The translations under genes and the position numbers were made by a program. The notes under the pieces were generated by a model. The model worked only from the letters and a program-made list of their open reading frames with translations, made no database searches and was not told the DNA's origin. A stretch of 64,000 nt of DNA, taken from the NCBI RefSeq assembly GCF_030433685.1, contig NZ_JAROCF010000001.1:3534001-3598000 (forward strand). Reading direction: 5' to 3'. Shown here in pieces: positions 51,211 through 59,768 of this stretch. Each line of letters starts with the position of its first letter. Within the stretch, counting starts at the first letter, position 1. Source of the DNA: Leifsonia williamsii. Its GTDB lineage: Bacteria; Actinomycetota; Actinomycetes; Actinomycetales; Microbacteriaceae.

Positions 51211-53720
51211 AGCTTGTCGATGGGGGCGATCTTGATGAGGAGCTTCTTCGCGCCCACCGTCTCGAACTGCACGTGCGCGACCCGCTTGGCGCCCTCACCG
51301 GTGACCGCGGTCACGCGGCCCTCGCCGAAGTCGGTGTGCCGGATGCGGTCGCCGGGGACGAGCTCCAGGTCGCTGTTGTCGCGGACCTGTCCCGTGACGC
51401 GGTTGGGCCACTCGGCCTTCGGCCGCTCGGGCTTGCTGAACCCGCCCGCCCGGAAGCTGTCGTTCCAGCGACCGGAATCGCCGGCTCCGAGACCCGGCCG
51501 TCTGGCGTTCAACGCGCGCGACTGGGTACCGCCACGGCCGTTGGCCGCGCCCGGCGACTGGCGCCAGTCGATGAGGTCTGCGGGGATCTCTTGCAGGTAG
51601 CGGCTCGGCATGGCGACCGCCGTCTCGCCGAACTGCGCCCTGGTCATCGCGAGCGAGAGGAACAGCCGCTTCTTCGCCCGCGTGATGCCGACGTAGAACA
51701 GGCGGCGTTCCTCCGCCGGTCCACCCGGCTCGTTCGCCGACATGCGGTGCGGCAGGAGGTCCTCCTCGACTCCCGTGAGGAACACGGCGTCGTACTCCAG
51801 ACCCTTCGCGGTGTGCAGCGTCATGAGGGACACGGCACCGCTGGAGTCGTCGATCTCGTCGGCTGCGGCGACCAGCGAGACCTCGGTCAGGAAGTCGACC
51901 AGCGTGCCGTCCGGGTTGTTGCGCACGAACTCGCGCGTCACGGCCACGAGCTCGTCGACGTTCTCGGCGCGGGCCTCGTCCTGCGGGTCCCTGCTGTTGC
52001 GCAGCACCTCCAGCAGGCCGCTGCCGTCGAGCAGGAAGGTCAGCACATCCGGCACGGAGGAGACGCCCGCCGGATTGGCCGGATCGATCTTGGCCGCCGC
52101 CTCGTCGAGCAGGTTCGACAGCTGCAGGATCGCGCCCGTCACCTTCGGGCCCAGGCCGAGGGAGCCGGCGTCGCGCATGGCGTCGCGGAAGCTGATCCCG
52201 TTGTCCTCCGCGTAGCTTGCGAGCTGCGTCTCCGTCGCCGGGCCGATACCGCGCTTGGGGGTGTTGAGGATGCGTCGGAGCGCCAGGATGTCGTCCGGGT
52301 TCGCGACGCTGATCAGGTACGCCATCGCGTCCTTGATCTCGGCGCGCTCGTAGAACTTGGTGCCGCCCATCACCTTGTACGGCAGGGCCGAGCGGATGAA
52401 GATCTCCTCCAGTGCGCGGGTCTGCGCGTTGGTCCGGTAGAAGACCGCGATGTCCTTGTAGTCCATGCCGGCGGCGTGCAGCTTCTCGATCTCGTCGGCG
52501 ACGAACTGTGCCTCGTCGTGACCGGAGTAGCCCGTATAGCCGACGATCTTGTCGCCGTCCCCGACCGCCGTCCAGAGCCGCTTGTCCTTGCGGTCGAAAT
52601 TGTTGGCGATGACCGCGTTGGCGGCGCTCAGGATGTTCTGCGTGGAGCGGTAATTCTGCTCCAGGAGCACTACTTTCGCCCCGGGGAAGTCGCGTTCGAA
52701 CTCGACGATGTTGCGGATGTCGGCGCCGCGGAAGGCGTAGATCGACTGGTCGGAGTCGCCGACCACCGTCAGCGACGCACCCGGGATGGCGCCCACCGCG
52801 TCGCGCATGCGCTCGACGTGCTGACCCTGCGCCTCCAGCTCGTCGGCGATGGCCGGGGCGATCGGCATGGTCAGCTCGCGGATCAGCGCGTACTGCGCGT
52901 GGTTCGTGTCCTGGTACTCGTCCACCAGGATGTGCCGGAAGCGCCGCTGATAGAGGGCGGCGACCTTCGGGAACGCGCGGAACAGGTACACCGTCTCGGC
53001 GATCAGGTCGTCGAAGTCGAACGCGTTGGCCCGGCGGAGCGCCCGGGTGTACTGGCGGAAGATCTCGAGGAACATCACCTCGTTCGGGTCGCTGAGGTTC
53101 GCGTTGCGTGCGTGCGTCTCGAGGTCGGTCAGCTCGTTCTTGAGCTTGGAGATGCGGTTCGCGGTGCCGGCCACCGTGAACCCGAGGGTGTCGGCGTCGA
53201 GCTCCTTGATGATCCGCTTCAGAAGGGCCCGCGTGTCGCCCGAGTCGTAGATCGTGAAGCTCGCCGTCTTGCCGATCGTCTCCGCCTCGCGACGCAGGAT
53301 GCGGACGCAGGACGAGTGGAAGGTGGAGATCCACATCCCCTGCGCGCGGCCGCCGAGAAGCGCCTCCACCCGCTCGCGCATCTCGTTCGCCGCCTTGTTC
53401 GTGAACGTGATGGCGAGGATCTGGCTGGGCCAGGCCTCCCTGCTCTCGATGAGCCCGGCGATACGGCGGGTGAGCACGCTGGTCTTGCCCGAGCCGGCGC
53501 CCGCGACGATCAGGAGGGCGGGCCCGCGGTACTCGGCCGCCTCGCGCTGCTGCGGGTTGAGGCCGGCGAACAGGCGCTCGTCCGGACCGGGCCTGTCGCC
53601 GCGACCCGCACCGGCGCCACCGCCGGGACCGCGGTCGCCGCGGTCGCCCTCCCACCCGTCGAGGATGATCGGAACGGAGGAGGAGGGAGAGGAGGAGGGG
53701 GCGTCGGGGAGGCTCGTCAT
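51207..53720 (-). CDS. pcrA: ATP-dependent DNA helicase, UvrD1/PcrA type
   Basis: 837 aa superfamily 1A helicase for nucleotide excision repair and replication-conflict resolution. After a low-complexity Ser/Gly/Asp N-terminus (1-60) come LNPQQREAAEY (Q motif), VAGAGSGKTSVLTRR (Walker A), FTNKAANEMRERV (Ia), FDFDDL, LVDEYQDTNHAQY (II), VGDSDQSIYAFRGADI (III), LEQNYRSTQNIL (IV) and VSLMTLHTAKGLEYDAVFL (V), then YVGITRAKKRLFL (VI). The C-terminus is the Tudor-like RNA-polymerase-binding domain typical of PcrA/UvrD1 (RHTDFGEGRVTAVTGEGAK). ATG 53720 is chosen over an upstream in-frame start lacking family similarity. Confidence 0.95.
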   Translation of the reverse strand: MTSLPDAPSSSPSSSVPIILDGWEGDRGDRGPGGGAGAGRGDRPGPDERLFAGLNPQQREAAEYRGPALLIVAGAGSGKTSVLTRRIAGLIESREAWPSQILAITFTNKAANEMRERVEALLGGRAQGMWISTFHSSCVRILRREAETIGKTASFTIYDSGDTRALLKRIIKELDADTLGFTVAGTANRISKLKNELTDLETHARNANLSDPNEVMFLEIFRQYTRALRRANAFDFDDLIAETVYLFRAFPKVAALYQRRFRHILVDEYQDTNHAQYALIRELTMPIAPAIADELEAQGQHVERMRDAVGAIPGASLTVVGDSDQSIYAFRGADIRNIVEFERDFPGAKVVLLEQNYRSTQNILSAANAVIANNFDRKDKRLWTAVGDGDKIVGYTGYSGHDEAQFVADEIEKLHAAGMDYKDIAVFYRTNAQTRALEEIFIRSALPYKVMGGTKFYERAEIKDAMAYLISVANPDDILALRRILNTPKRGIGPATETQLASYAEDNGISFRDAMRDAGSLGLGPKVTGAILQLSNLLDEAAAKIDPANPAGVSSVPDVLTFLLDGSGLLEVLRNSRDPQDEARAENVDELVAVTREFVRNNPDGTLVDFLTEVSLVAAADEIDDSSGAVSLMTLHTAKGLEYDAVFLTGVEEDLLPHRMSANEPGGPAEERRLFYVGITRAKKRLFLSLAMTRAQFGETAVAMPSRYLQEIPADLIDWRQSPGAANGRGGTQSRALNARRPGLGAGDSGRWNDSFRAGGFSKPERPKAEWPNRVTGQVRDNSDLELVPGDRIRHTDFGEGRVTAVTGEGAKRVAHVQFETVGAKKLLIKIAPIDKL

Positions 53721-53810
53721 GTCTCCAGCGATTTTAGCCGCCCCCACTGTCATTCCGCCGGGTTCGGGCATTCCGCCGCAGCCGGGCCGCCCGGCCCGGA
53801 GGCGACGGCC

Positions 53811-54887
53811 TCAGCGCCCGTCGCGCGCGGCGACGGCGAGGTCGGGATGATCGGCGAACACACCGTCGACACCCGAGTGCAGCAGGATCGAGTAGTACCG
53901 GCGCCAATGGCCCCAGTCCGCGTCCGCTCCGGGGCCGCGGAAGCGGTCGGGCAAGAGGGCGTTCTCGGGGCGGAGGGTCCACGTGTAGACCGAGAGCCCG
54001 GCGGAGTGGGCGAGGTCGACCAGGTCGGAGGTCACCGAGCCGATGTCGCCGCCCCCACCGCCGTCACCGCCGTCACCGAACAGCGCGACCGACACCGAGC
54101 CGGAGGCGAGGATGCGGCCGGTCTCCACGCTGATCCCGTCCACCCGGTCGGCGGGGGACGCCGCGGAGCCGAGCGCGTACAGCCCGCGGAGGGTCAGGTC
54201 GGACTCGTAGGGCGTCGCGGCGGATCCGTGCGCGGCGACCCGGTCGTACGGCGCGCCCTCGTCCTCCAGCAGGTAGACCCGCCGACCGCGGAACCCCCGC
54301 CCGTGCAGGTCGCGGAGCACCGTGGGCTCGAAGCTCTCGACCACGAGCCCGGGGTGCTCGGCCCAACCGGCCTCCGCGAGCTCGGAGGCGAACAACTCGT
54401 CGAGCGGGAGGCCGGCGGCCGCCAGATGGGTGGCGTGCTTCAGCTCGGCGACCAGCCCGAGGGCGCGGCCGGCCGACTCGGAGGCGCTGTCCACCAGCTG
54501 CAGGAGGTCGCGCAGCCGGAGGATCGGGTACTGGTCGTCGAAGGTGGCACTCGCCTGGCGGAGCTGCGGCAGCCGCTCGCGCGCCCGCAGGGTGGAGAGC
54601 TCGGCCCAGGTGAAGTCCTCCGTGAACCAGCCCGTGAGCGGGGTGCCGTCCACCTCGCGCGTGGTCCGCCTGTCTGCGAACTCGGGATGGTCGGCGACGT
54701 CCGTGGTGCCCGAGATCTCGTTCTCGTGCCGCAGCACCAGCACGCCGTCCTTCGTGGCGACGATGTCCGGCTCGACGGCGTCCGCCCCGAGGGCGAAGGC
54801 CAGTTCGTAGGAGGCCCTGGTGTGCTCGGGCCGGTAGCCGGGCGCCCCGCGATGACCGATCACCAGCGGAGTCGGACGGGCGCGCAT
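53811..54887 (-). CDS. Glycerophosphodiester phosphodiesterase
   Basis: 358 aa enzyme hydrolysing glycerophosphodiesters to glycerol-3-phosphate and an alcohol. The GDPD motifs are present: VIGHRGAPGYRPEHT at residues 9-23 (first catalytic His and Glu), VEPDIVATKDGVLVLRHE with metal ligands and the second catalytic His, and VAELKHATH in the middle. There is no signal peptide, so it should be cytoplasmic. A Gly/Asp loop (DGGDGGGGGD) interrupts the C-terminal part. It is read away from a divergent small membrane protein. The 90-base spacer towards pcrA contains a GC hairpin-like stretch (CCGGGCCGCCCGGCCCGG). Confidence 0.92.
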   Translation of the reverse strand: MRARPTPLVIGHRGAPGYRPEHTRASYELAFALGADAVEPDIVATKDGVLVLRHENEISGTTDVADHPEFADRRTTREVDGTPLTGWFTEDFTWAELSTLRARERLPQLRQASATFDDQYPILRLRDLLQLVDSASESAGRALGLVAELKHATHLAAAGLPLDELFASELAEAGWAEHPGLVVESFEPTVLRDLHGRGFRGRRVYLLEDEGAPYDRVAAHGSAATPYESDLTLRGLYALGSAASPADRVDGISVETGRILASGSVSVALFGDGGDGGGGGDIGSVTSDLVDLAHSAGLSVYTWTLRPENALLPDRFRGPGADADWGHWRRYYSILLHSGVDGVFADHPDLAVAARDGR

Positions 54888-54951
54888 GGTGCGATCCTAG
54901 CCCGCGCTCGGGGGCTGTCCCGGGTGGTGGGGCCGGTGCCAGAATCGTGGC

Positions 54952-55470
54952 GTGTCCGCCTGGATCGAGCCCAGCTCCCGCCTTCCGCTGCGCTGGGGTC
55001 GTTATCGGGCACGGCTGGTCGGGGGGCTCGTCCTGATCCTCCTGGGGAGCGGATTCATCCTCGTCACGACCGCGTACAGCCTCCCCTTCCTCCTGATCGG
55101 GTCGATCCTGCAGCCGGCGGGATGGGCGGTCATGCCGTCGACGATCGGCCGGCGGGTGGCGGTGGTGCTGCCGGTGCTGGGCTTCACCTGGCTGATGCTC
55201 GGCGGCTCCGGCTTCGCCTGGTGCTACGCCGTGCCCCTGGCGGCGTGGCTGCTGGTGCGGTTGCGGCCGCTGCCCAGCTATGCGGTCCTCGCCCTGCCGA
55301 TCGCCGCCAGCCTCCTGCTCGTCCGGGTCGTGACGACGTACCAGCAGGGATGGATCACCGTCGTCGTCGGCGTGACGGTCGACGTCGCCGCCGCCTGGAC
55401 GGCCCGTTTCATCGCTCTCCGGCTGGATTCATGGCAAGCTGTCAGAACTCTCAGAAAGAGCAGCGGATAG
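54952..55470 (+). CDS. Hypothetical membrane protein
   Basis: 172 aa, GTG start. Four to five predicted membrane helices (LVGGLVLILLGSGFILVTTA; LLIGSILQPAGWAVM; VAVVLPVLGFTWLML; YAVLALPIAASLLLVRVV), with a short basic N-terminus (RLPLRWGRYRAR). No family was recognised; similar small proteins in actinobacteria are unannotated. It is divergent from the glycerophosphodiesterase with a 64-base spacer and precedes the YccA-family gene by 52 bases on the same strand, so it may share its promoter. Confidence 0.65.
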   Translation: MSAWIEPSSRLPLRWGRYRARLVGGLVLILLGSGFILVTTAYSLPFLLIGSILQPAGWAVMPSTIGRRVAVVLPVLGFTWLMLGGSGFAWCYAVPLAAWLLVRLRPLPSYAVLALPIAASLLLVRVVTTYQQGWITVVVGVTVDVAAAWTARFIALRLDSWQAVRTLRKSSG

Positions 55471-55522
55471 ATTGGACTGACCGAGACCCCCGTCAGGCGG
55501 TCCCCGACAGAGCGAGGAACCC

Positions 55523-56317
55523 ATGGCACTCACCAACCCGGCGTTCTCCACGAACCCGGCGTTCCAGGACGGCAAGGGCGCGGCTACCGCGACCGTCACC
55601 GCCGAGAATCTCGAGCAGATGTACGAGGCGCCGTCCGCGACCGCCGCGCAGACCGACCGCATGACGGTCGAGGACACGATCAACAAGACCGCGATCAGCT
55701 TCGCCGTGCTCGTCGCGGGCGCGCTCGTCGGCTGGCTCGTGCCGGCCCTCGCCCTGCCCGCCGCGCTGATCGGCTTCGTGCTCGCGCTCGTGAACATCTT
55801 CAAGAAGAAGCCGTCCCCGGCGCTCATCCTGAGCTACGCGGGAGCGCAGGGCATCTTCATCGGCGCCATCTCGATGGTGTTCGAGAGCCTCTACTCCGGC
55901 ATCGTCCTGCAGGCCGTCATCGGCACGCTGGCCGTCGTCGGCGTCACGCTGGCGCTCTTCGCGTCCGGCAAGATCCGCGCCTCGGCGAAGGCGACCAAGA
56001 TCTTCCTGATCGCGATGTTCGGCTACCTGGCCTACTCCATCGTCAACGTCATCCTGGTGTGGACCGGCGTCACCAACAGCGCCTTCGGCCTGAGCGGCGA
56101 CGTGAAGCTGTTCGGCATCCCGCTCGGCGTGATCATCGGCGTGCTCGTCGTCATCATGGGCGCATACTCGCTCGTGCTCGACTTCGACTTCATCCAGCGC
56201 GGCGTCCGCAACCGCGCCCCGCGCATCTACGGCTGGTCGGGCGCCTTCGGCGTCATGGTCACGGTCATCTGGCTGTACCTCGAGATCCTCCGCCTCCTCG
56301 CCATCAGCCGCGACTAG
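55523..56317 (+). CDS. Bax inhibitor-1/YccA family membrane protein
   Basis: 264 aa. An N-terminal hydrophilic part begins NPAFSTNPAFQDG and includes MTVEDTINKTAISFAVLVAG, leading into seven predicted membrane helices. The internal IIGVLVVIMGAYSLVLDFDF and the ending VIWLYLEILRLLA are typical of the bacterial YccA-like branch of the Bax-inhibitor-1 superfamily, whose members act as calcium leak channels or modulate FtsH. ATG 55523 follows GCGAGGAAC. A very regular hairpin terminator lies 38 bases after the stop. Confidence 0.9.
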   Translation: MALTNPAFSTNPAFQDGKGAATATVTAENLEQMYEAPSATAAQTDRMTVEDTINKTAISFAVLVAGALVGWLVPALALPAALIGFVLALVNIFKKKPSPALILSYAGAQGIFIGAISMVFESLYSGIVLQAVIGTLAVVGVTLALFASGKIRASAKATKIFLIAMFGYLAYSIVNVILVWTGVTNSAFGLSGDVKLFGIPLGVIIGVLVVIMGAYSLVLDFDFIQRGVRNRAPRIYGWSGAFGVMVTVIWLYLEILRLLAISRD

Positions 56318-56354
56318 GAGCTCGCCCCGCCGCACGGCGAACAGGGCACGATCA

Positions 56355-56388
56355 GAACGGGCCGGGAGCATCAGCTCCCGGCCCGTTC
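56355..56388. terminator. Bidirectional hairpin terminator
   Basis: Perfect 15-base arms GAACGGGCCGGGAGC (56355-56369) and GCTCCCGGCCCGTTC (56374-56388) flank the loop ATCA. It lies between the convergent YccA-family and DUF4012 genes. The TTC end gives only a weak T tract in each direction. Confidence 0.8.
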
Positions 56389-56428
56389 GCATGTCTCGCG
56401 CACCTCGCGCCGGATCCCCGCGCGCTGG

Positions 56429-58258
56429 TCACTTCCCGATCGCGGCGCAGTCCAGCAGCGGGCCGCCAGAGATCTCCGTCGGGTTGACCGTCGGGGTGGC
56501 GGTCGCCTTCAGCGTCTTGATGGGAGTCTTGCCGGCGTCGAAGAGCGCGTCGAACTCCACCGTCTGGCCGGGCGCCATCTGCTGCACGGCCTGCGCGACC
56601 GGGTACTCGCCGTCGCTGCCGATCATCGGGGCGGCCTGCGGCACCGCGTCGATCGCCGTCCCGAGCACCGTGTAGCCGGGAGGCGCGTACACGGACGTGC
56701 CGATCTGCACGTTGCCCTGGGCCACGAGGAGGCCGTTGCCGAGCACGTACTCGGGCAGGATCTCGGCGGAGTCGGCCGGCGCGGTGCTGCGCAACGAGAC
56801 ACGCGTCATCACATAGCGATGCCCGTCGGAGCACACGTTCTGCCGCACGTTGAACTTCACCCGGAGGAAGTAGTCCATCTTCGACGGCGTCTGATCCATG
56901 AAGTAGGCGCCGAACCAGTCGGTCGTCTTCGTGCTGACCGGCGGCTCGGCGTAGAACGGGGTCAGCTTGATGAGCTTCTGCTCGGCCTTGTCGCCGGTCC
57001 AGGCCTTCACGCGGCCCTCCTCGCCGGCCTTCATGAGGATCTCGAGCATCTTCTTCGGGTCGGCGCCGCCGCCGAGGATCTTGGTGAAGGTGTTGATCGC
57101 GACCGCCTGCTGCACCTTGTCGACCGTGGCAGGGTCCGGATACATGGCATAGATGTCGATCAGCAGCAGTCGCGCTGCGTTCTCGGCATTGAGCTGGAGC
57201 CCGGGGAGGACGTCGACCGGTCCGGTCGCCTCGAGCAGCTTGCCGAGGGTGACGGTGTCCATCGCGACGATGCCGTCGATGGTGTCGCCCTTCGCCGTCT
57301 TCCACATCGCCTTGGCGACGTCGTACGTGAGCGAGAAGCGGGGCGTGATCGTCAGGTCCTGCACCTGCTTGCCCAGGCCCTGCGGATAGAGCCGCTTGAC
57401 GTCCTCGGGCAGCGGGATGATGTAGTCCTTGAACCGCGGGAACTCTCGTCCCGACGCCGACGACTGCTTCACCAGGCTGATCTTGCCGTGGTCGAACTTG
57501 AGCAGCGCCATCGACCCGGTCGTGCCGCCGTTGGCGAGCAGCTCGCCGCTGTTCTCGAACACGACGAGGTAGTTGCGCGGCTTGTCGGCGCCCAGTGCCG
57601 CGGGCAGCGCATGGACCGCCGCCTTCGCCTGCTGCATCTGCTCGTCCACCTTGCCGAGCATGTCGGCGAGCTGGGTGGTCGCGGCGCGGACCGGGCCGAT
57701 CGTCCCGCCCGGGTCGATCGACGCGACCTCCTTGTGCGCCTTCGACAGCGCGGCGGCGGCACGGTCCACCGTCGGGATCGCCTTCTCGATGGGCTTCAGG
57801 TCGAGCGCGCCGTCGACGGGCTTGAGGCTGGCGGGCGACACCGTCGACAGCACCCCGACGAGCGGCTTGATCGACTTCGACACCACATCGTCCGTCGATC
57901 CGGCGAGCACGCGGACGGCGGAGAGGTTGGGGCCGAGCACCGGCACCAGCTCCGCGATGCGCCAGATCGGGTCGCTCGTGTTCGCCCTGGCGGCGGCCGT
58001 CTTGGGCTCGAGCTTCGCCAGCGTCTTCTTCGCGCCGGTCACGTCCTGCGCGACGACCTGGGACTTCAGTGTGTTGACCAGCGGGAGGGCCGACTGCAGC
58101 TCGTTCTTGGCCGCGACGCCGCGCGCACCGATCCAGATCACGGCGAAGACGCACACCGCGAGGGCGATGACGACGCCGAGCGTCCAGCGGAAACGCCGGC
58201 TGCGGGTCCGCCGGGCATGCGAGATGGTGACTCGCGTCGCGGGGGCGGAATCGGGCAT
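56429..58258 (-). CDS. DUF4012 domain-containing protein
   Basis: 609 aa protein with a basic cytoplasmic N-terminus (HARRTRSRRFRW), one membrane helix (about 26-47) and a large external part. The first external region (about 50-220) is helical; the rest is the DUF4012 domain (NYLVVFENSGELLANGGTTG; FSLTYDVAKAMWKTAKGDTI; GIVAMDTVTLGKLL). DUF4012 proteins occur near polysaccharide loci in actinobacteria but have no known activity. It is divergent from the UDP-sugar dehydrogenase gene, with a 241-base spacer in which no clear regulatory motif was found, and it may work with the polymer made by that locus. Confidence 0.85.
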   Translation of the reverse strand: MPDSAPATRVTISHARRTRSRRFRWTLGVVIALAVCVFAVIWIGARGVAAKNELQSALPLVNTLKSQVVAQDVTGAKKTLAKLEPKTAAARANTSDPIWRIAELVPVLGPNLSAVRVLAGSTDDVVSKSIKPLVGVLSTVSPASLKPVDGALDLKPIEKAIPTVDRAAAALSKAHKEVASIDPGGTIGPVRAATTQLADMLGKVDEQMQQAKAAVHALPAALGADKPRNYLVVFENSGELLANGGTTGSMALLKFDHGKISLVKQSSASGREFPRFKDYIIPLPEDVKRLYPQGLGKQVQDLTITPRFSLTYDVAKAMWKTAKGDTIDGIVAMDTVTLGKLLEATGPVDVLPGLQLNAENAARLLLIDIYAMYPDPATVDKVQQAVAINTFTKILGGGADPKKMLEILMKAGEEGRVKAWTGDKAEQKLIKLTPFYAEPPVSTKTTDWFGAYFMDQTPSKMDYFLRVKFNVRQNVCSDGHRYVMTRVSLRSTAPADSAEILPEYVLGNGLLVAQGNVQIGTSVYAPPGYTVLGTAIDAVPQAAPMIGSDGEYPVAQAVQQMAPGQTVEFDALFDAGKTPIKTLKATATPTVNPTEISGGPLLDCAAIGK

Positions 58259-58499
58259 TCCACTATTACAGCAGAGCGATGTTGTGCGACCGGTGAGGAT
58301 GCGGGCGGCGTACCGGCTCGTGTCCCGCGGACGAGGGGCGGTCTGAAAGCCCTCTCACCAGAGCGAACGGGCGCTCGGCGGCAGCTCTGGGAGTGTTCTG
58401 ATAATTTGGCACGGTGGGGCGGAGCACAGCACGCCCCATCGTCGCGTCAGCGCCGCTCGCGCGCTCCGTAACGAAGTCCGAGCGAGCGAACCGGGGATC

Positions 58500-59768
58500 A
58501 TGACTTCACAGACCAAACGCGCCGTCATCGTCGGACAGGGATATGTCGGGCTTCCCGTCGCCATGCGCGCGGTCGACGCCGGCTACCAGGTGGTCGGCCT
58601 CGACGTCGACGACCGCCGCATCGACGGCCTGCGCAACGGCGAGTCCTACGTGGACGACATCACGTCGGAGACGCTGAACGCCGCGCTCCAGTCGGGCCGC
58701 TACCTGCCGACCAAGGACTACGCGGAAGCGGCCGGCTTCGACGTCGCCGTCATCACCGTGCCCACCCCGCTCAGCGAGGGCATCCCGGATCTGACGTTCA
58801 TCGAGGATTCGGCCCGGTCCCTCTCTGCGCACCTGTCGAAGGGCGCCACGGTCATCCTGGAGTCGACGACGTACCCGGGCACCACGGAGGAGCTGCTCAT
58901 CCCGCTGCTGGAGCAGGGCTCCGGCCTCACCGCGGGCGAGGACTTCTTCGTCGGCTACAGCCCCGAGCGCATCGACCCGGGCAACAAGACCTGGAACTTC
59001 CAGAACACGCCCAAGGTCGTCTCCGGCATCGACGCCGCCTCGCTCGAGCGCGTGCAGGCCTTCTACGACGACCTGGTCGAGCGCACCGTCCCGGTGAGCG
59101 GCACCAAGGAGGCGGAGCTCACCAAGCTGCTCGAGAACACCTTCCGCCACGTCAACATCGCCCTCGTCAACGAGCTCGCGATCTTCGGCCACCAGCTGGG
59201 CGTCGACGTGTGGGAGTCGATCGAGGCGGCGTCGTCCAAGCCGTTCGGCTACATGAAGTTCACCCCCGGTCCCGGCGTCGGCGGCCACTGCCTCCCCGTC
59301 GACCCGAGCTACCTCTCCTGGCAGGTGCGCCGCAAGCTCGGCCAGTCCTTCCGCTTCGTGGAGCTCGCCAACGACATCAACGACCACATGCCGGACTACG
59401 TCGCCCAGCGCCTCATGGTCCTGCTGAACCGCGCAGGCAAGGCGTTGAACGGGTCGCGCATCGTCCTCGTCGGCCTCTCTTACAAGCGCAACACCGGAGA
59501 CATCCGCGAGTCGCCGTCGCTGCGCCTCATCGACGTCCTGCGCGAGCTGGGCGCCGTGATCGTGGGCGTCGATGACCGGGTGGAGCCGCACCGCTGGCCC
59601 GCCGGCGTCGAGCAGGCCCCGTACACCGCCGAGACCATCGCGTCGGCCGACGCCGTCGTGCTCGTGACGGACCACGAGGAGTTCGACCTGAACCTCCTCG
59701 CGGAGTCGCCCGTCCCCGTGCTCGACACCAAGAACCGCGTGACCGGGCCCTCGATCGAGCGGCTGTGA
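58500..59768 (+). CDS. Nucleotide-sugar dehydrogenase (UDP-N-acetylglucosamine/mannosamine 6-dehydrogenase type)
   Basis: 422 aa NAD-dependent enzyme oxidising C-6 of a UDP-sugar to the uronic acid. Rossmann motif VIVGQGYVGLPVAMRAVDAG (residues 9-28), ITVPTPL, the helix LLENTFRHVNIALVNELAIF, catalytic Cys in GPGVGGHCLPVDP, and GLSYKRNTGDIRESPSLRL of the UDP-binding C-terminal domain. The VGGHC/RNTGDIRES pattern is nearer to WecC/TviB-type than to glucose dehydrogenases. It is first in a plus-strand operon with a polymerase-like and a flippase-like gene (four-base overlaps), so an acidic exopolysaccharide precursor is likely. Confidence 0.9.
   Translation: MTSQTKRAVIVGQGYVGLPVAMRAVDAGYQVVGLDVDDRRIDGLRNGESYVDDITSETLNAALQSGRYLPTKDYAEAAGFDVAVITVPTPLSEGIPDLTFIEDSARSLSAHLSKGATVILESTTYPGTTEELLIPLLEQGSGLTAGEDFFVGYSPERIDPGNKTWNFQNTPKVVSGIDAASLERVQAFYDDLVERTVPVSGTKEAELTKLLENTFRHVNIALVNELAIFGHQLGVDVWESIEAASSKPFGYMKFTPGPGVGGHCLPVDPSYLSWQVRRKLGQSFRFVELANDINDHMPDYVAQRLMVLLNRAGKALNGSRIVLVGLSYKRNTGDIRESPSLRLIDVLRELGAVIVGVDDRVEPHRWPAGVEQAPYTAETIASADAVVLVTDHEEFDLNLLAESPVPVLDTKNRVTGPSIERL

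Noticed and set aside
54051..54065. Short GGDGGGGGD-coding repeat in the phosphodiesterase as a possible CRISPR or microsatellite
   Set aside because: It is a single low-complexity coding loop with no spacers or periodic array.
51012..55664. 1550-codon plus-strand open frame across pcrA and the phosphodiesterase
   Set aside because: It runs antisense to two well-conserved genes and covers parts of the small membrane protein and YccA genes in the wrong frame; long stop-free antisense frames are expected at this GC content.
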